DNA of 52,059 nt from Paraglomus occultum (taxonomy: Eukaryota; Glomeromycota; Glomeromycetes; Paraglomerales; Paraglomeraceae). A model generated the notes under the pieces. It searched no databases and was not told where the DNA came from. It was given only the letters and a program-made list of their open reading frames with translations. Of the stretch, positions 15,820 through 27,894 are shown piece by piece. The stretch is from NCBI GenBank assembly GCA_910592205.1, contig CAJVPJ010000060.1, forward strand, positions 1 through 52,059, read 5' to 3'. Positions within the stretch are counted from its first letter, which is position 1. Each line of letters opens with the position of its first letter. Position numbers and translations under genes: made by a program.

Positions 15820-18800
15820 TTACATGTAAGGGTGATAATTCTGTGTAAATTCATTCAACCCAATGACGCCCATATTTCCGAACTGACTCAGCCCATTAAA
15901 TGGGAAACCGAGCATATTGTTCATATTGATAGAATTCATAGCTTGCATTTGTTGATCCCGATGCAGTTTTCCTTGAATGCGTTTACCATAAGGCGTATTA
16001 CGAACGGCGGGTAACAACGGGCGAATGCAATCCACCAGTTCAGCACGTTGTGCGGGGTCTGCGTAATCCAAAGATGTCTGCACAACATAATTGGCATAGC
16101 AATCTTTCAAAAGTTTCTCAAGACGGCTTTTGTTAAGCATCTCTTCCACAAGAAGTCTTCGCGTCTCCGGTTGTGCGACTCTAATACACTACAAATAAAC
16201 GTATATGTAAAATCACTCGAGTTTTCCTTCTCTCTCTACCAACATTGCTTACCTTTTCCATCACGTTTGAACTGAACTTTTGCACTGATAGCAAACACAC
16301 ATTTCCAACAAAACGTCTAATTAATGCGTCTGTGAACCGATTGTCTTTTAAATCCAGAACATATTGAACGACGTAATTGCCAAACGGATCTTGCACCAAG
16401 TTAAGTGCGTGGTATGTTATTTCTGTAACAAGCTGCATTTTCTGAGACTCACTAGCGTGATCGATACATCGCTGTAAGACGCAGCATCCATGCCGATGTG
16501 TGGACACTTCAACGCAGTGTTTGCTAACTGCATTGTAAATAAATTGGTTGTCTTCTGGACTCAGCCGATTCAAACACTTTTGAATCACGTGATTACCGTT
16601 AAGATCTTTGATCAACGGGACAACGTTTAGATTTAATGCCATAATCACCATTTCAATCTGAAGCAATGTGTCAGTATGTGTTACGCAATGCTAATTTCAG
16701 CAAGCTTGGACAAAATCTACAAACCTGCTGCGGTGTATTTAAGAATTCGATCATCTTCTGAACTGCACGAGTGCCGTGCATATTCAAAGAAATATTAACT
16801 AGCTCTGGTGCAACGGTTTTAACAATTATAGTGCGTTGTTCGTCACTGCAGCATTCCAATAGCTTCTGACAAAGATAGTTACCAAATGGATCTGGCAAGT
16901 GTCAATGTTGCAATTAGATGATGATTATAATTCGAATAGCAGAATCGATTAACCAACCAACCTGTCATCAACTCAACGAAATGATTGGATACTTCGTTGA
17001 AAATCATATTAATGTATCTTTCATTTTTCTCCTCCAGCTTTTTTTGTAGATATCTGCAACCATGCTGATCCTTGCAAAGAGAATAAATTTCTCCCACCAA
17101 GTCGTCCAAAACCACACCAGCAAATTTGTTCGTTGCTACAAAAAAAGTTCGAGATAAATTGTCATGAAGAAATTAAAGACAACACGTGTTAATACTCACT
17201 TTCAAGTTCATTGTTCATTCTTTTTTGATTCATCTTCATACTGACAGTAGATGGTTGCATAATCCTCGCATTGTTGGCGTTAATGGCCGCATTCAACGTG
17301 GCGATATTTTGATTGTATGCTGCGGCTGCGGCTGCGGCCGCAGCCGCAGGAATTATCCCCATCGGATTCATCCCATATTGACCATAGAATGCGGCTGTGT
17401 TTAGTGATGGCACAACGCCTGGAAAGGCCATTTGTGCGAGATTTACATTGACGGGAGTCATTCCTCCAAAGCCGTGAGTGTGCGCGTACTGACATCTGTC
17501 TCCGCGGGCACACCATCCTTGCTGATAGAAACGACACACGTTATTTGATCCCATCTCATTCAAACTGGGCACAGAGTTATTCTCAACTTCCAGAATATCC
17601 GGCATGCTAGGATATCCACTCGAACGACGCGCATAACGACCAGTTGATTGAAGATTTGGTGCAGAGTACGAATTCATGAGCCTCGGAATAGATTTTGAAG
17701 ATGCACCGTCCGACTTTCGGTCACTCGAAGTTGGAGTTAGGGATGCCAGATCAAGTGCAGTTGATGATGCCGATAGCTAACAATGTAAGAAATAATCTTT
17801 AATGATCCAGCAATCTGAGCATTTAATGGTAATCAATGATACGACATACCATTCCAGGATGACTATCGCGACGAACCAATATCGGAAACTTGTCATCATT
17901 GGTGTTCATTTGCAAATACTTGTGCACGTACGAAGACGTTCGCTGATTCGAAGTCGATGCGGTTTCACTATCGTCATCGTACAAAAATTTATCATTAAAC
18001 TGGGGGAATGTGGAAACATCGGTTGGAGAAGTTTGATTCCTAGCTATTTCATCAATGCGATTAAATGATCTTGCAAAAGACGGACGAAGTATTTCCTTTC
18101 TGCTACTACAATATTACGATTTATAAAAGTTAGATTATCGCAAAAGCATAATAAAAACTGCCGCGAGATTGGCTGGATAGGCTAGTGATAATTGGTCAGA
18201 GTTTAGAAATCGAGCACGTACTCTGTATCCTGATCATCTCTATCTTGCAAAGATAACTTTTCTATATTTGGCCAAGTTAATCTTTCGGGTGCATCGGAAT
18301 TCCGCCTCGAAGTTGGCACTGAACGTGATGATATACGTTGTCCATTATATGATGGAGTGTCGGCCGGGCGAACACCGACAACTTTAGGAACCGATACAAA
18401 ACTGTTAACCGAAGACGATAGCCTCGGCATAGTGTTAGCTCTAGCACGAGTATCATACGAGGAAGCAGGTGGGGTTGTTGGGGCACTATTGGCCGTGCCT
18501 GACTGATGTTGATTTAACAAGTCTTGTTCTTCTCTCATCTGTCGGAGCTCAAGAATTTTCATATGTTCCTCAAACAGTTTCCGCTGTTCCATCCGCTGTC
18601 TTTCATGTTCTAGACGTTTTTGTTCAAGCTTCTAGTTAAAATCAGAAAGACGACATGTTACAAATCCCGTTATCACATTTCCTGCAATATCTGATTAAAT
18701 ATGACAATAAATCTTACGACATCAACTTGTGACGAAGGAGAATTCGGTTTCGTTGATCTTTGGGGAAACTGTCATATGCAATAATGGGCAGTTATAATAT

Positions 18801-19114
18801 ATGATTGATTTCGATATGATCGTGTAGCACGAAAAAACGAGACTCACCAGGATTGCTCGTTCACCGTCGGAATCAAGAACAGCTAATAAATTTGAAGTAT
18901 GACTTGATTCCATATCCCGGGTGGGAGATTTTCTTTCATTAAGACGCTCTAGGCTGCTATCAACAGAGGAATGTAGGGGAGGCGAACTCATCGAGAGGGC
19001 GCCGTTCAGAGCCTGACGCTGACGTTGGAGGCGATCTGTACTCTCTTCCACCGTTTCCAATCCAACAGAAGAAGTATTCAGTGGAGGTAAAAACATGTTT
19101 GCTCTATGGTCCAT
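15820..19114 (-). CDS. Pumilio-family (PUF) RNA-binding protein with CCCH zinc finger
   Basis: A cytoplasmic mRNA regulator that would bind UGUA-type 3' UTR sites. Nine exons (19114-18848, 18768-18718, 18631-18222, 18105-17850, 17776-17200, 17135-16962, 16891-16725, 16657-16253, 16188-15820) give 891 codons plus stop with all phases matching. The N-terminal half is Ser/Thr/Pro-rich with a Gln/Glu/Arg coiled-coil (KLEQKRLEHERQRMEQRK). A CCCH finger, C-x7-C-x5-C-x3-H (VCRFYQQGWCARGDRCQYAH), is followed by a run of ten Ala. Eight PUF repeats fill the C-terminus; their base-contact motifs are CRYLQ, NYLCQ, TRAVQ, NHVIQ, CCVLQ, NYVVQ, SNVME and NYVVQ. The start at 19114 is tentative: the frame stays open 16 codons upstream to a possible CTAACTAG acceptor, so an extra 5' exon may exist. 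Which PUF subfamily this is cannot be told. Confidence 0.9.
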
Positions 19115-20060
19115 AGTCTGCGGCGTTTTTGTGGTATGCTGATTATTAATTGAGGAAACAATCTAGTTAGAATATTTGCGTCTATATAAAATATGTCTAT
19201 AATAATAATAAAGCAACCGAATCAACGGAGGACGGAACAGGTCTATGATAAAAGTATTACAACAAGAACACGATAAAAGTGAAGAAAGGATTGAGAAAGA
19301 ATGGGGTTAGGTAACTGTTGAGAATAAATAGGGCTAAAAGTAAGTGATTTGTTTGGGTAGTGCCAAGCAGGAGAAACGCTTACGACGTATATAGCTGCAG
19401 AAGGGCAGCTTTGAGATTTGAAGTAAACTTAAATAGCAGTATATGACTTCATCGGGAGAAGGTTGTTCGCGAAAGACCGTGATTAACGTGAATAAGAATG
19501 TACCAGAGAGGTCCGGGGGGAAAACAAACAAACAAAACGCGTTGTTACAGTGTGAGTCTTGAAAAGAGTACGCAAGTGTAATTGAAAACAGCAGCTGGGA
19601 AGTAAATCGGGAAAGGCTGGGGCCAAAGAAAGACTCACCCAAGACAAAAAACGGGCACAGAAGCTAAAGACGTGAGAGTGAGGACGGGAAGGAAGAGATA
19701 TACACGTATAAGGTTGGATGGAATAAGTATAATGATAAAAAGATAAACCTAAGTAACATTTATTTATACGTATTTATATGACCAGTCATTCTTATCTATA
19801 TTTATACGTTTCATCATAAGAGATGTAAAAATTATAGTACAGTATTATTATTTATGGGCAATACAAGAGAAGTTATACTTGCCTGAAGTAGACGAAAGTA
19901 GATGATGGGATGATAATGATGGATGATGATTTCTTTCTGAGGTAAAGCAAGTTTTTTTTTTCTGACACACACTGTCAAGTGTTCATTGGGTTACTCTCCA
20001 ATCGACCTGCAAATTAACGGGAACTACCCATACCATACATACACTAATACTGTTAACGAC
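19115..20060. other. Upstream region of the Pumilio gene
   Basis: Probably promoter and leader. It is rich in purine runs on the plus strand (pyrimidine runs on the gene's strand), a common trait of fungal promoters. The 102-codon minus frame at 19334-19642 (Phe/Leu/Ser-rich) is a product of this bias and is not called. Confidence 0.4.
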
Positions 20061-20175
20061 ACAACTACCACAACTACGACTACCACTACCACTACGACAC
20101 GGCTACCACTACCACAACACACGGCTACCACAACACACACTGCCACACACTACCTACCACACACTACCACACGGC
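20061..20175. repeat. Imperfect (ACN)n trinucleotide repeat
   Basis: A run of ACT/ACC/ACG/ACA triplets, with a larger-period echo (ACACGGCTACCAC and CACACACTACC) at its right end. It encodes poly-Thr in one frame but has no gene context. Confidence 0.85.
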
Positions 20176-23100
20176 AGTAGTATAAATATTACGCAACGGG
20201 CGAGAGGTCTGACAAGGGTGAATCACAGTCAACAATAGGAAGAAATGATTATGGATATAAATGTTCGATTGGTAAGATTCAAAAGACGTTGATACATTTC
20301 ACGCTTTAGTGCATAAATGCAAAAAAGAAACATAAATAGTCTAATAAACATAAACTAGTGTTATTGATTGACTTAATATAAATTGGGCTGTGCTTTCTAT
20401 TGTACTGGAAACGTTTACGTTTATAATTTGTGATAACATCACATGAAATACATGCAATAATGGTAACTGTTCGTTGACCAGCCCCTTCATACATTATCTC
20501 TCTCTGTTCAGCCAAAGCGAGAAACACGCATAAAAAAGAATGGGGGAGTAGAGCATTAGGAAATAGAGGAGAAGCAAAGAACGTAATTAATTAAGCCAAT
20601 TAAGGTATAGAATTCAACGTGTGGCGCGAATTTTGATCAGCCGAATTGGATCAGGAGAGACAGGAAAAGCGAAAAGAAAACCCTTCGGATAGTCCCCTCC
20701 TTCCCCCGCCCCTTCGCTTCGTATTAACGTAAACAGTAGTAATATATACAACATATATAAGTTCATATAAATTCATAGAGTATTGTTCTCGATTGTTCTC
20801 TATTAAGAGAGATCATCTCTCCCGTAACATAATCTATACAATACCGTTCATAACAAACCATTGCATTGGGTCTTTCTTTTCCACCCCCCAAATCTTCTTT
20901 TATGTATGCCACAAAAAATAAAACCGTAAACAAGCCCCTCTTGACTCCCTCCAAAACCAATGATAACAACAGAAACGCTTTCTTCTAATATTCCTAATCT
21001 CAAATGAAGTTTCATCGAGCGCTGCTTTTTTCTTATTACTTTATCAGTGCCCCAGATATATTGTAAGAATAGCCTCTCTTGAAATGTTTACCAGCCGTTT
21101 ACCAGCCTAAACGTGTCGGAATATTTCAGAACAGACGTATTTCTATTATAGGCAAAGAATCACAAGAATATCTCTATATGGTTACTCTGATTCGATGTCA
21201 ACTAACCACGTTTGGACAGTACTACGGCGTGAGTAACGATAGTCATCTTTATGACAACACGTTTTATGCAAGCAATCAATCAGTGTCCGTCTATTTTAAT
21301 AAGACAAAAATAAATTCCACATGACGACTGCATGAGATAATTTTTTCAATACATAATGTCTATTTCTACTACTAGAATGTGGATTGGATGTTCGATTAGC
21401 CGCCCACCGTACTTGGGAGTTCAAAGTTATAAACCCAGTCTCGTGGTTTGATAAAAGCAAAACCTACCCATTTTTTCTGATGCGAAGAACTTCTTGGTCA
21501 GTTTGTTGTACACTGTAACCTATACCAGTCAAGTGTTAACTAACTCTATCCCCCCAATTGCACACTCAAACAGATCGGAAGAGCGTACGAAACGCTCAGA
21601 CGCCTTCATACATTCAACGAGTGCATCCATTGGTGCAATTTATCGTATACTATGATACAAAAGATTGTTCTGAGAGATCGATATATTGGCAAAGCCGATG
21701 ATCTGTAAACTGCCTGCTTCTGGCTAGTAAGGAAAAAAGGTTTGACCGCAAAATTGCGCCTACAGCGATTACGTTTACGCACATTGTACTCGACGTATTA
21801 CGCTTTCATATGTAATAGTTCAACATACACGTGGTTTAAACATGGAAACCGCATGTCATTCATGCAGTAAATCTTTCCTCTCTCTAAAAGCCAAATCTAA
21901 TTCTGTCTCCAACAAACCCCATTGTCTCCTTTCTTTCTTTCACGGTTACCTTTAGATGTTGCATTCTTCCCTCTGGAACACTTTGTTCATATGAAGGGAA
22001 GAAGGACAAACTGTCTTTTTTACACCTTGTATCATTATTAAAGCATTCGTGTTTTGATTGCTTTCCAAATATTTGCAATAAATTCATCTGCGCACATGAT
22101 CAAGGTTCTATCGTCAACCTGGTCACGTGCACTGCAATACGTATTAGTACACTATATTATGATCATGCTTACCCTTGTTTGTAGGAAGCGAATAATAAAC
22201 CCTAGAAGAGATATTAAAAATAATAATAACAACCATTAAACGTCAAGATATTAACCTGTACGTGTATACAATTTCTAATGGAAACAAAGTTTCGAGCGTT
22301 ATTTACCGGACAAGTTGCTTTTTATGATGTGAATGTTCCTTGTACTCTAGTTGAAGAGGGCATTTATGATTGTACCGTATGTTAGTTGACAGTGCCTAGG
22401 GAATACTTGCACTGTGTAGCGAAAAAAGTTGACCAAACGTATGCGCAATTTAGACAACAATTGTAAACAAACGCAATTTAATACCAACCTATATAAAGTG
22501 GTGTTTTTCTCTTGATAACATCCCCATTCTTGCATATAGCAAACCCCTTCAAAATGACACCATCACGCCTAGAAACGCATCGTTACGAGGATGCGTGTGC
22601 AAATCGCAAGAAATTCATAAATTAACTAACACCATCCACTATTAAATATATAAATATCAAAAAGTTGAAAGAAATAGAACGTTAGCTCATGGAAAAGGAA
22701 ACGAAACAAAAGAAGATTACAGCAGCAAGTTCTATTCGAAGAAATCCTACTCAATAGTTGAGAACCCTTGGCTGTAAAACTTCATAATATTCATAGAATG
22801 TAAATACAGCGTTTAAATGAACTGGGTTACAAAAACCAATTACCAACCGGTACTTCTATGTTACTACCATCTTAAAAGGTTAAACGCGTTGAATAGGCTG
22901 AAAAACAAGCTTACAACTGTTTTCAATTACCATATAGCACTGGTTCTAGCACCCCCTTTATTAGCGCCAGGTTTTATACTAGTCACTTCTCGTCATTCTG
23001 GGAAAGAATCCGGGGTACTTAATCTGTGCATAGTGTTTATCATACTTATTCCAAATCTAACCTACTTATTGTTATTATTATTATTCTCAAATATGTCGTA

Positions 23101-24195
23101 TTTGTAATCACTTTTCTACCATCGCGTATTACTCTACAATTATGACGTCATTTCAGTACTTTCTAGAACGCTGTCACAATCAGAGATTAGACTATCTTCA
23201 CTTCCATTACTCGAATACTTGGACCATATACCGAGTAATAATGTTCCCTTTAGCCCTGCGCTCCTTATCCAAAATGCTAACAGAGTCTCGAATTCAGGAG
23301 ACATCGGTGGAAGGAAATGCCTGTGCGCGCTTTTAACAACTCCGTCTTCTTTGACATTCAATCTCGGTTTAGGCCCAATGTTGGTGTTGCGCGTTTACAT
23401 CAGTAATGTTCCATTGCGACGATGGTCTCTCAAATATACTTGTGTACTTGCTTTTAGGACAAATTATAATTATTATTATGTTACACCCACGAAAACCAAA
23501 AGTTTTTTCGCCATACCACTTTAGGTGCAGACATGGTTTCGCAAAATGACAGTCGAATCAAGTGAAGTATGGTAAAGGACATGACGAAGTAAATACTAGG
23601 GAACGCGATCAATAACGTCATCATAATCAATCACAATCATTGGTCGAGAAAATCATGTGGACAATTATATTAATATCGAGAAAATAATTATTTGGATAAA
23701 GAAATCTATCAAAAAGAGAAAGTCTTCGAAAGAGCATTAGAAGATTCTCCAGAAAAAAAAAAGAAAAAAAGTGCCAGAGGAATAAATGGCTGGGAGGGAC
23801 ATTAGGAGTAATCTCGTATATGTGTATTCTTTAATAAATTTTACAAAACTGAATGATGACTGAATATGAAAAAGCAATACATTTCTTGGAGATGGGTGCA
23901 ATTCGAGAGAAGGGTTTGCGGAATTACGTAAGACGTTCAAACGCACTCTAGACTTGAACAAGATATTTTCTTAATGGCTCAACTGAAAGCCGACCAGTCG
24001 ACCTCTTAAACGAAAACACGTATTAATAAAAGAACTTTTTATTATGGAGACTGCAATACGCTTCTTTGCCACAGAATATTCTAGGAATTGGTCGCACGCA
24101 CTTTGAAGTCATCTGGCAACGGAATGGTATAATAGCACGCGTTTATGGTAATGTAAAAGAAGTGCCGCAATGAAAACAAATAATTATTGATATAA
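20176..24195. other. Long intergenic region, no supported gene
   Basis: Several frames of 60-100 codons occur but none is recognised. The best is minus 23140-23380, which ends in an acidic Ser-rich tail (SNGSEDSLISDCDSVLESTE) like a real C-terminus, but has no start or acceptor. 21572-21586 matches the start of a common sequencing adapter; its right part forms a six-base-pair hairpin (GAGCGT...ACGCTC). Confidence 0.4.
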
Positions 24196-25420
24196 CTGTT
24201 GTTACTGTCGTGAAGAATTTTCTCGACAACTATGCTGCAATTCATGGATTACCAATCCCTGATAGAAACGTCAATCACGTTACTCAATCGCTTACACTAT
24301 TGCCAGCCGAACGATTTCATTGAAAACGATAGCACGTTTGAAATTATGAGCGAATTATGTGACAGATGCCAACACTTTCGGAACTGGCTTACAGTACAAT
24401 GCTCGCAAGGAAGAAGCGAGAGACTTACTAAAAAGTATTTGAGTTGGAGGGAAATTATTACAACAAAATACGAAATTAGCAGAACAACAGAGAAAATTGG
24501 TAGATGAGTATTTATAACAGGAGGGTAAAGTTGATTATTGTAGGTTGATGCTAATGCCCATTACAATTACAAAACGTTTACGCTCCCCATTCCGAAGTAA
24601 AATTTATTACTCAGTCTGCGTAAAGTACATTTACAGTATTTGGTATCCAAGGTAAAGCAGTACGCGAACAAGTTAATTATGTTTTCGATAAAGACGAAAT
24701 TATAGGGAAGGCCCTAGTGGTATATGGTATTCGATGGAATCAAGAGGATTGGATAAAAGCGAAAAGCATTTAAAGATTACTTGTGGAGGACAGAATAAAA
24801 ATAATGATTTTATCTGTATTGGTAATTTGCGATTATTATGAAAGCATCGAATTAAATTTTATGGTGCCTCGGACTGATTAAAAAGCTCTATTACTATAGA
24901 AAGACAACAGTAGATTGTGTGGATCATGTTGTTAAAGTTGTGAAAAATCAAGCACAACGTGATTAAACAAAGCTCAGTGTTGTGACAATGAGAAAGGTTT
25001 TCGACACTTAAGCCTTAATTCTGTGTCAGGTATTTTCTTTACAAAATTAAATGGTTTAAAAAGTATCAGCATTTCTTTTTTGAAGCTGCTTATCCAGGAC
25101 TTGTCAAAGCTCAAATGGCCGCCAATACTAATGGCGCTTATATGAATTTAATTTGTTGAAAATTAAAAATGCAACTGTTTCTAAATTTACCAAGGAAATT
25201 AAACCTTGTTCCATCCTAGTACTGACTCCGCCTCCATGGGATCAACTAATTTATACAGTTGTGTCACAAAGGCATTTCTTCCCGCTAATGATCCAGAAAA
25301 AATGGGATTGTCTATGTCATTCAATAGTAATTATAATTAGTCTGGAGTTGAACCTTGTAAAAACCAGAGTGGGTGAGTATTTTATATTTCAGATACTGTT
25401 CTGATAATCTTGTAGAATCA
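24196..25420 (+). pseudogene. DUF7869-like transposase relic, near full length
   Basis: Many frameshifts and stops, yet segments line up in order with the copy at 41.3-42.5 kb: NFLDNYAAIHGLPIPDRNVN; LCDRCQHFRN; a remnant of the SIDATAHYSYDW motif near 24540; REQVNYVFDKDEIIG near 24680; CGGQNKNND near 24780, lacking the Asp-Asn before it; FGLIKKLYYRKTTVDCVDHV near 24870; and a C-terminal part near 25190 (FTKEIKPCSILVLTPPPW). It shows that the element codes for one protein of roughly 400 residues. The original ends cannot be fixed. It is clearly inactive. Confidence 0.65.
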
Positions 25421-27055
25421 ATGAAAGAACGTTGTGAGTTAATTGTTGCTAATAATGGAGAACGTATACCATATTGATAATTGAGTATAGATCAATAAAT
25501 TTTGTTGCTTTCTAGCTTTAAATTCAAAATTTTATTCATTCATTTAGGCGCAACAACCAAATTTTATTTGCAACATGCTGTGCAACTTTGAAGAAATATG
25601 CTAAATGTTTTTGTTCACTGTAACATGATAAACTTAACATGATGCATAAGTTTATTTATTATTACAATTGTTGCTCTTAACAATGATGATGGTATCATAT
25701 TATTTATATTGTCAAAGCAAAAATCCATGTCAACATGAACTTGCACTTGTACTTGGTGTGAAATGTTAGGTGACTGTTAACCTACATCGTTCTCACAAAT
25801 TATTATTAATATACTAAATGATTGGGCTCCGTGTGACTAACGTTATTAACCATATTCATAATAGCCTTCTACGTTTTAACGTTATTATGCTTTCCTGCCA
25901 ACAGAATAAGCTTTTCCCACACCTGACCTGATTGTTTATTCTGATGAATCAAGCCTTACATAATCCATTTTATATAAAACTTATCATTTAATATTAATAT
26001 GTTAGTAGCCAAAAGTATAGAGATAAAAATGACGTATGTTGCAATATCGACATTGACGCGAAGTTTGACAATATTAGATACAACCTACGAAATGCCTATA
26101 AACCAAAATGTACAAAAAATTAAAACAACATCTGCATTATGACACTATATGTCCGTATTTACTTAACATGACATTAACCAACGCTGTCAGCGTTGAACTT
26201 AGAATGTAGTTATGGTCTTCCATTTAATAAAACGTTCATTTATCAACCTTACGTTTCTATCTAACCAAGTCAAAGCCACTCGCATACCATCGTCATTCAA
26301 GTGACACTTTATTGAAACATTACGCAGTGCCGAATAAAAGGAAAGCAAATCTTTGTTTTTGGTGAAAAAAATAAGCGTATTTACAACGTCATACATTTGC
26401 TTTTTTAGACAAACGGCTATGTATATATTCAGTGATGACATTTGTTCATCACTTTATTCCTACATACAATAACAGTTTATATCTTCCCTGCTTTTTATTA
26501 ATAAAGTAGCTCCCCCCTTATAACAACTTTTCCTTTTTCAAATTATAGTTTTTTGTGGCTTTATGGATTGTCCAAATTCGGTGTAGCTCGTATTATATAC
26601 GAGCATTTACTATTGTAGCAACTGAACGTGAATTTCGTAAACATTAAGATGATTTATGCTAAAAATAGAGCCATTAAAAAAACTGCGTTGCGTAATAAAG
26701 GGGAAGAGTTGAACAAATAAGGAGGAGGTTGATTTTAATATTAATGCAACATCCAATTCTAGTACATTAATTATGACTGTTTGATCATAAATTCTAAATA
26801 TAGTTAACAGTTTTTTTAAGTCACTTGACGTTATATTGCCTGCCGCAATACAATTTAGACTTGATTTTTACGAAGTCACAGCATACATTAAAATCCGTAT
26901 TCGCATAGCGGACAATTAGCGATCAAATTAAAAATGCTTTTGTAAATGCTGAATGATGAGATTATTCACTCGAGAAATCAAATAATGTCTTAACTGGTCA
27001 CGCTCCTGTTCTAAATAATTTGTAATTCTCATAGAAAGTCACTTGACTCATCGCC
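25421..27055. other. Intergenic, AT-rich
   Basis: No gene is recognised. TTAATATTAA palindromes lie at 25988-25997 and 26735-26744. A perfect seven-base-pair stem (GCTCGTA/TACGAGC, five-base loop) lies at 26586-26604. The minus frame 26199-26441 (80 codons) reads like ordinary protein sequence but has no recognisable relatives or context. Confidence 0.4.
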
Positions 27056-27064
27056 TATATATAC
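27056..27064 (+). promoter_or_regulatory. TATA-like element upstream of the secreted-protein gene
   Basis: CCTATATATACTC is a strong TATA match about 260 bases before the ATG at 27325. The distance implies a long leader or an unseen leader intron. Confidence 0.35.
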
Positions 27065-27324
27065 TCTGGTAATGCGTTCGACGTAAAACTTCACCTTTGC
27101 TAACAGCGGGTAAACTTCAAGTGCACATTCTCGGGTCTCAAACTAGGAGAGAAGCTTTGATATTAAAATTTTTTTTAAAAACAAACAATCGATGCTACCG
27201 TAAAAAACTCCCATTGCAGGGAACCGAGATTGAATATTCACGAAGACGCACCTGCCCATCTTTACTTTTAGAAAATTTACTTAAATTGTTTTTTCTCTAA
27301 AATTTCTTTACTTTCGAAAAAAGA

Positions 27325-27822
27325 ATGACCAACAAGAAGCTTACAGTCCTCCTTGCAATTGTTGCTTTGGTTCTTGCCGCTCCCATTCGTCTGGGAACGA
27401 CCGTTACGATAGATAGCAAATCGGTCTTTTGTCTACTTCTTCCAAGAAAACGCGGTGGCAACATTGCCGCCAGCGAAAGTAGTGCGGTTTCATTTTGCAC
27501 AAAGGCAACTACTAACACACCTAATACCAATATTCTTCCGAAAGACTGTATAAAGACAATAAATCACGCTACTGGACCGGGGTACGTTCAAATAATGGGC
27601 AGAATTGACAGTTCCAAATACGGTTTGCGTTCAGACGACGGTGGTGGCCAGTATGATCCAAAGGCTCGTCCTGGTTCATCCTGTGCTGGAGCCAAGAAGT
27701 TTGTACATTTAATTGAGCCCGACACACAATTGTACTGTATACGTTGCTGCACTGACCCCAAGAAATGCAACACTGGAATAAGTACTAAGGGATGTAGAGT
27801 AATTATTCCTGGCACGTACTGA
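27325..27822 (+). CDS. Small secreted cysteine-rich protein
   Basis: An intronless 165-codon gene. Residues 1-19 form a textbook signal peptide: basic start (TNKKL), hydrophobic core (TVLLAIVALVLA), then AAP. The mature part has eight cysteines, including an adjacent pair (YCIRCC) and a CTDPKKCNTG loop, which suggests a disulphide-rich extracellular fold. The segment GPGYVQIMGRIDSSKYGL with GGGQYDPKA is one I recall from a family of short secreted hypothetical proteins spread through mushrooms and Mucoromycota; its function is unknown to me. It stands alone among transposon relics with no neighbour within 4 kb, a setting often seen for effector-like genes. Apoplastic effector or cell-wall protein are both possible; nothing in the sequence decides between them. 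Confidence 0.85.
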   Translation: MTNKKLTVLLAIVALVLAAPIRLGTTVTIDSKSVFCLLLPRKRGGNIAASESSAVSFCTKATTNTPNTNILPKDCIKTINHATGPGYVQIMGRIDSSKYGLRSDDGGGQYDPKARPGSSCAGAKKFVHLIEPDTQLYCIRCCTDPKKCNTGISTKGCRVIIPGTY

Positions 27823-27894
27823 TGAAGAACGGGATTTGTGTACTGACTTTAAGACATACGGGGGGGAAAGTATTGCACACTTTTATTTTTACAA

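Noticed and set aside
19334-19642. Minus-strand 102-codon frame upstream of PUF
   Set aside because: It comes from pyrimidine-rich promoter DNA and has no recognisable features or splice links.
22817-23107. Plus-strand 96-codon frame
   Set aside because: Leu/Tyr/Asn composition as expected from AT-rich DNA; ends in a triplet-derived poly-Leu run.
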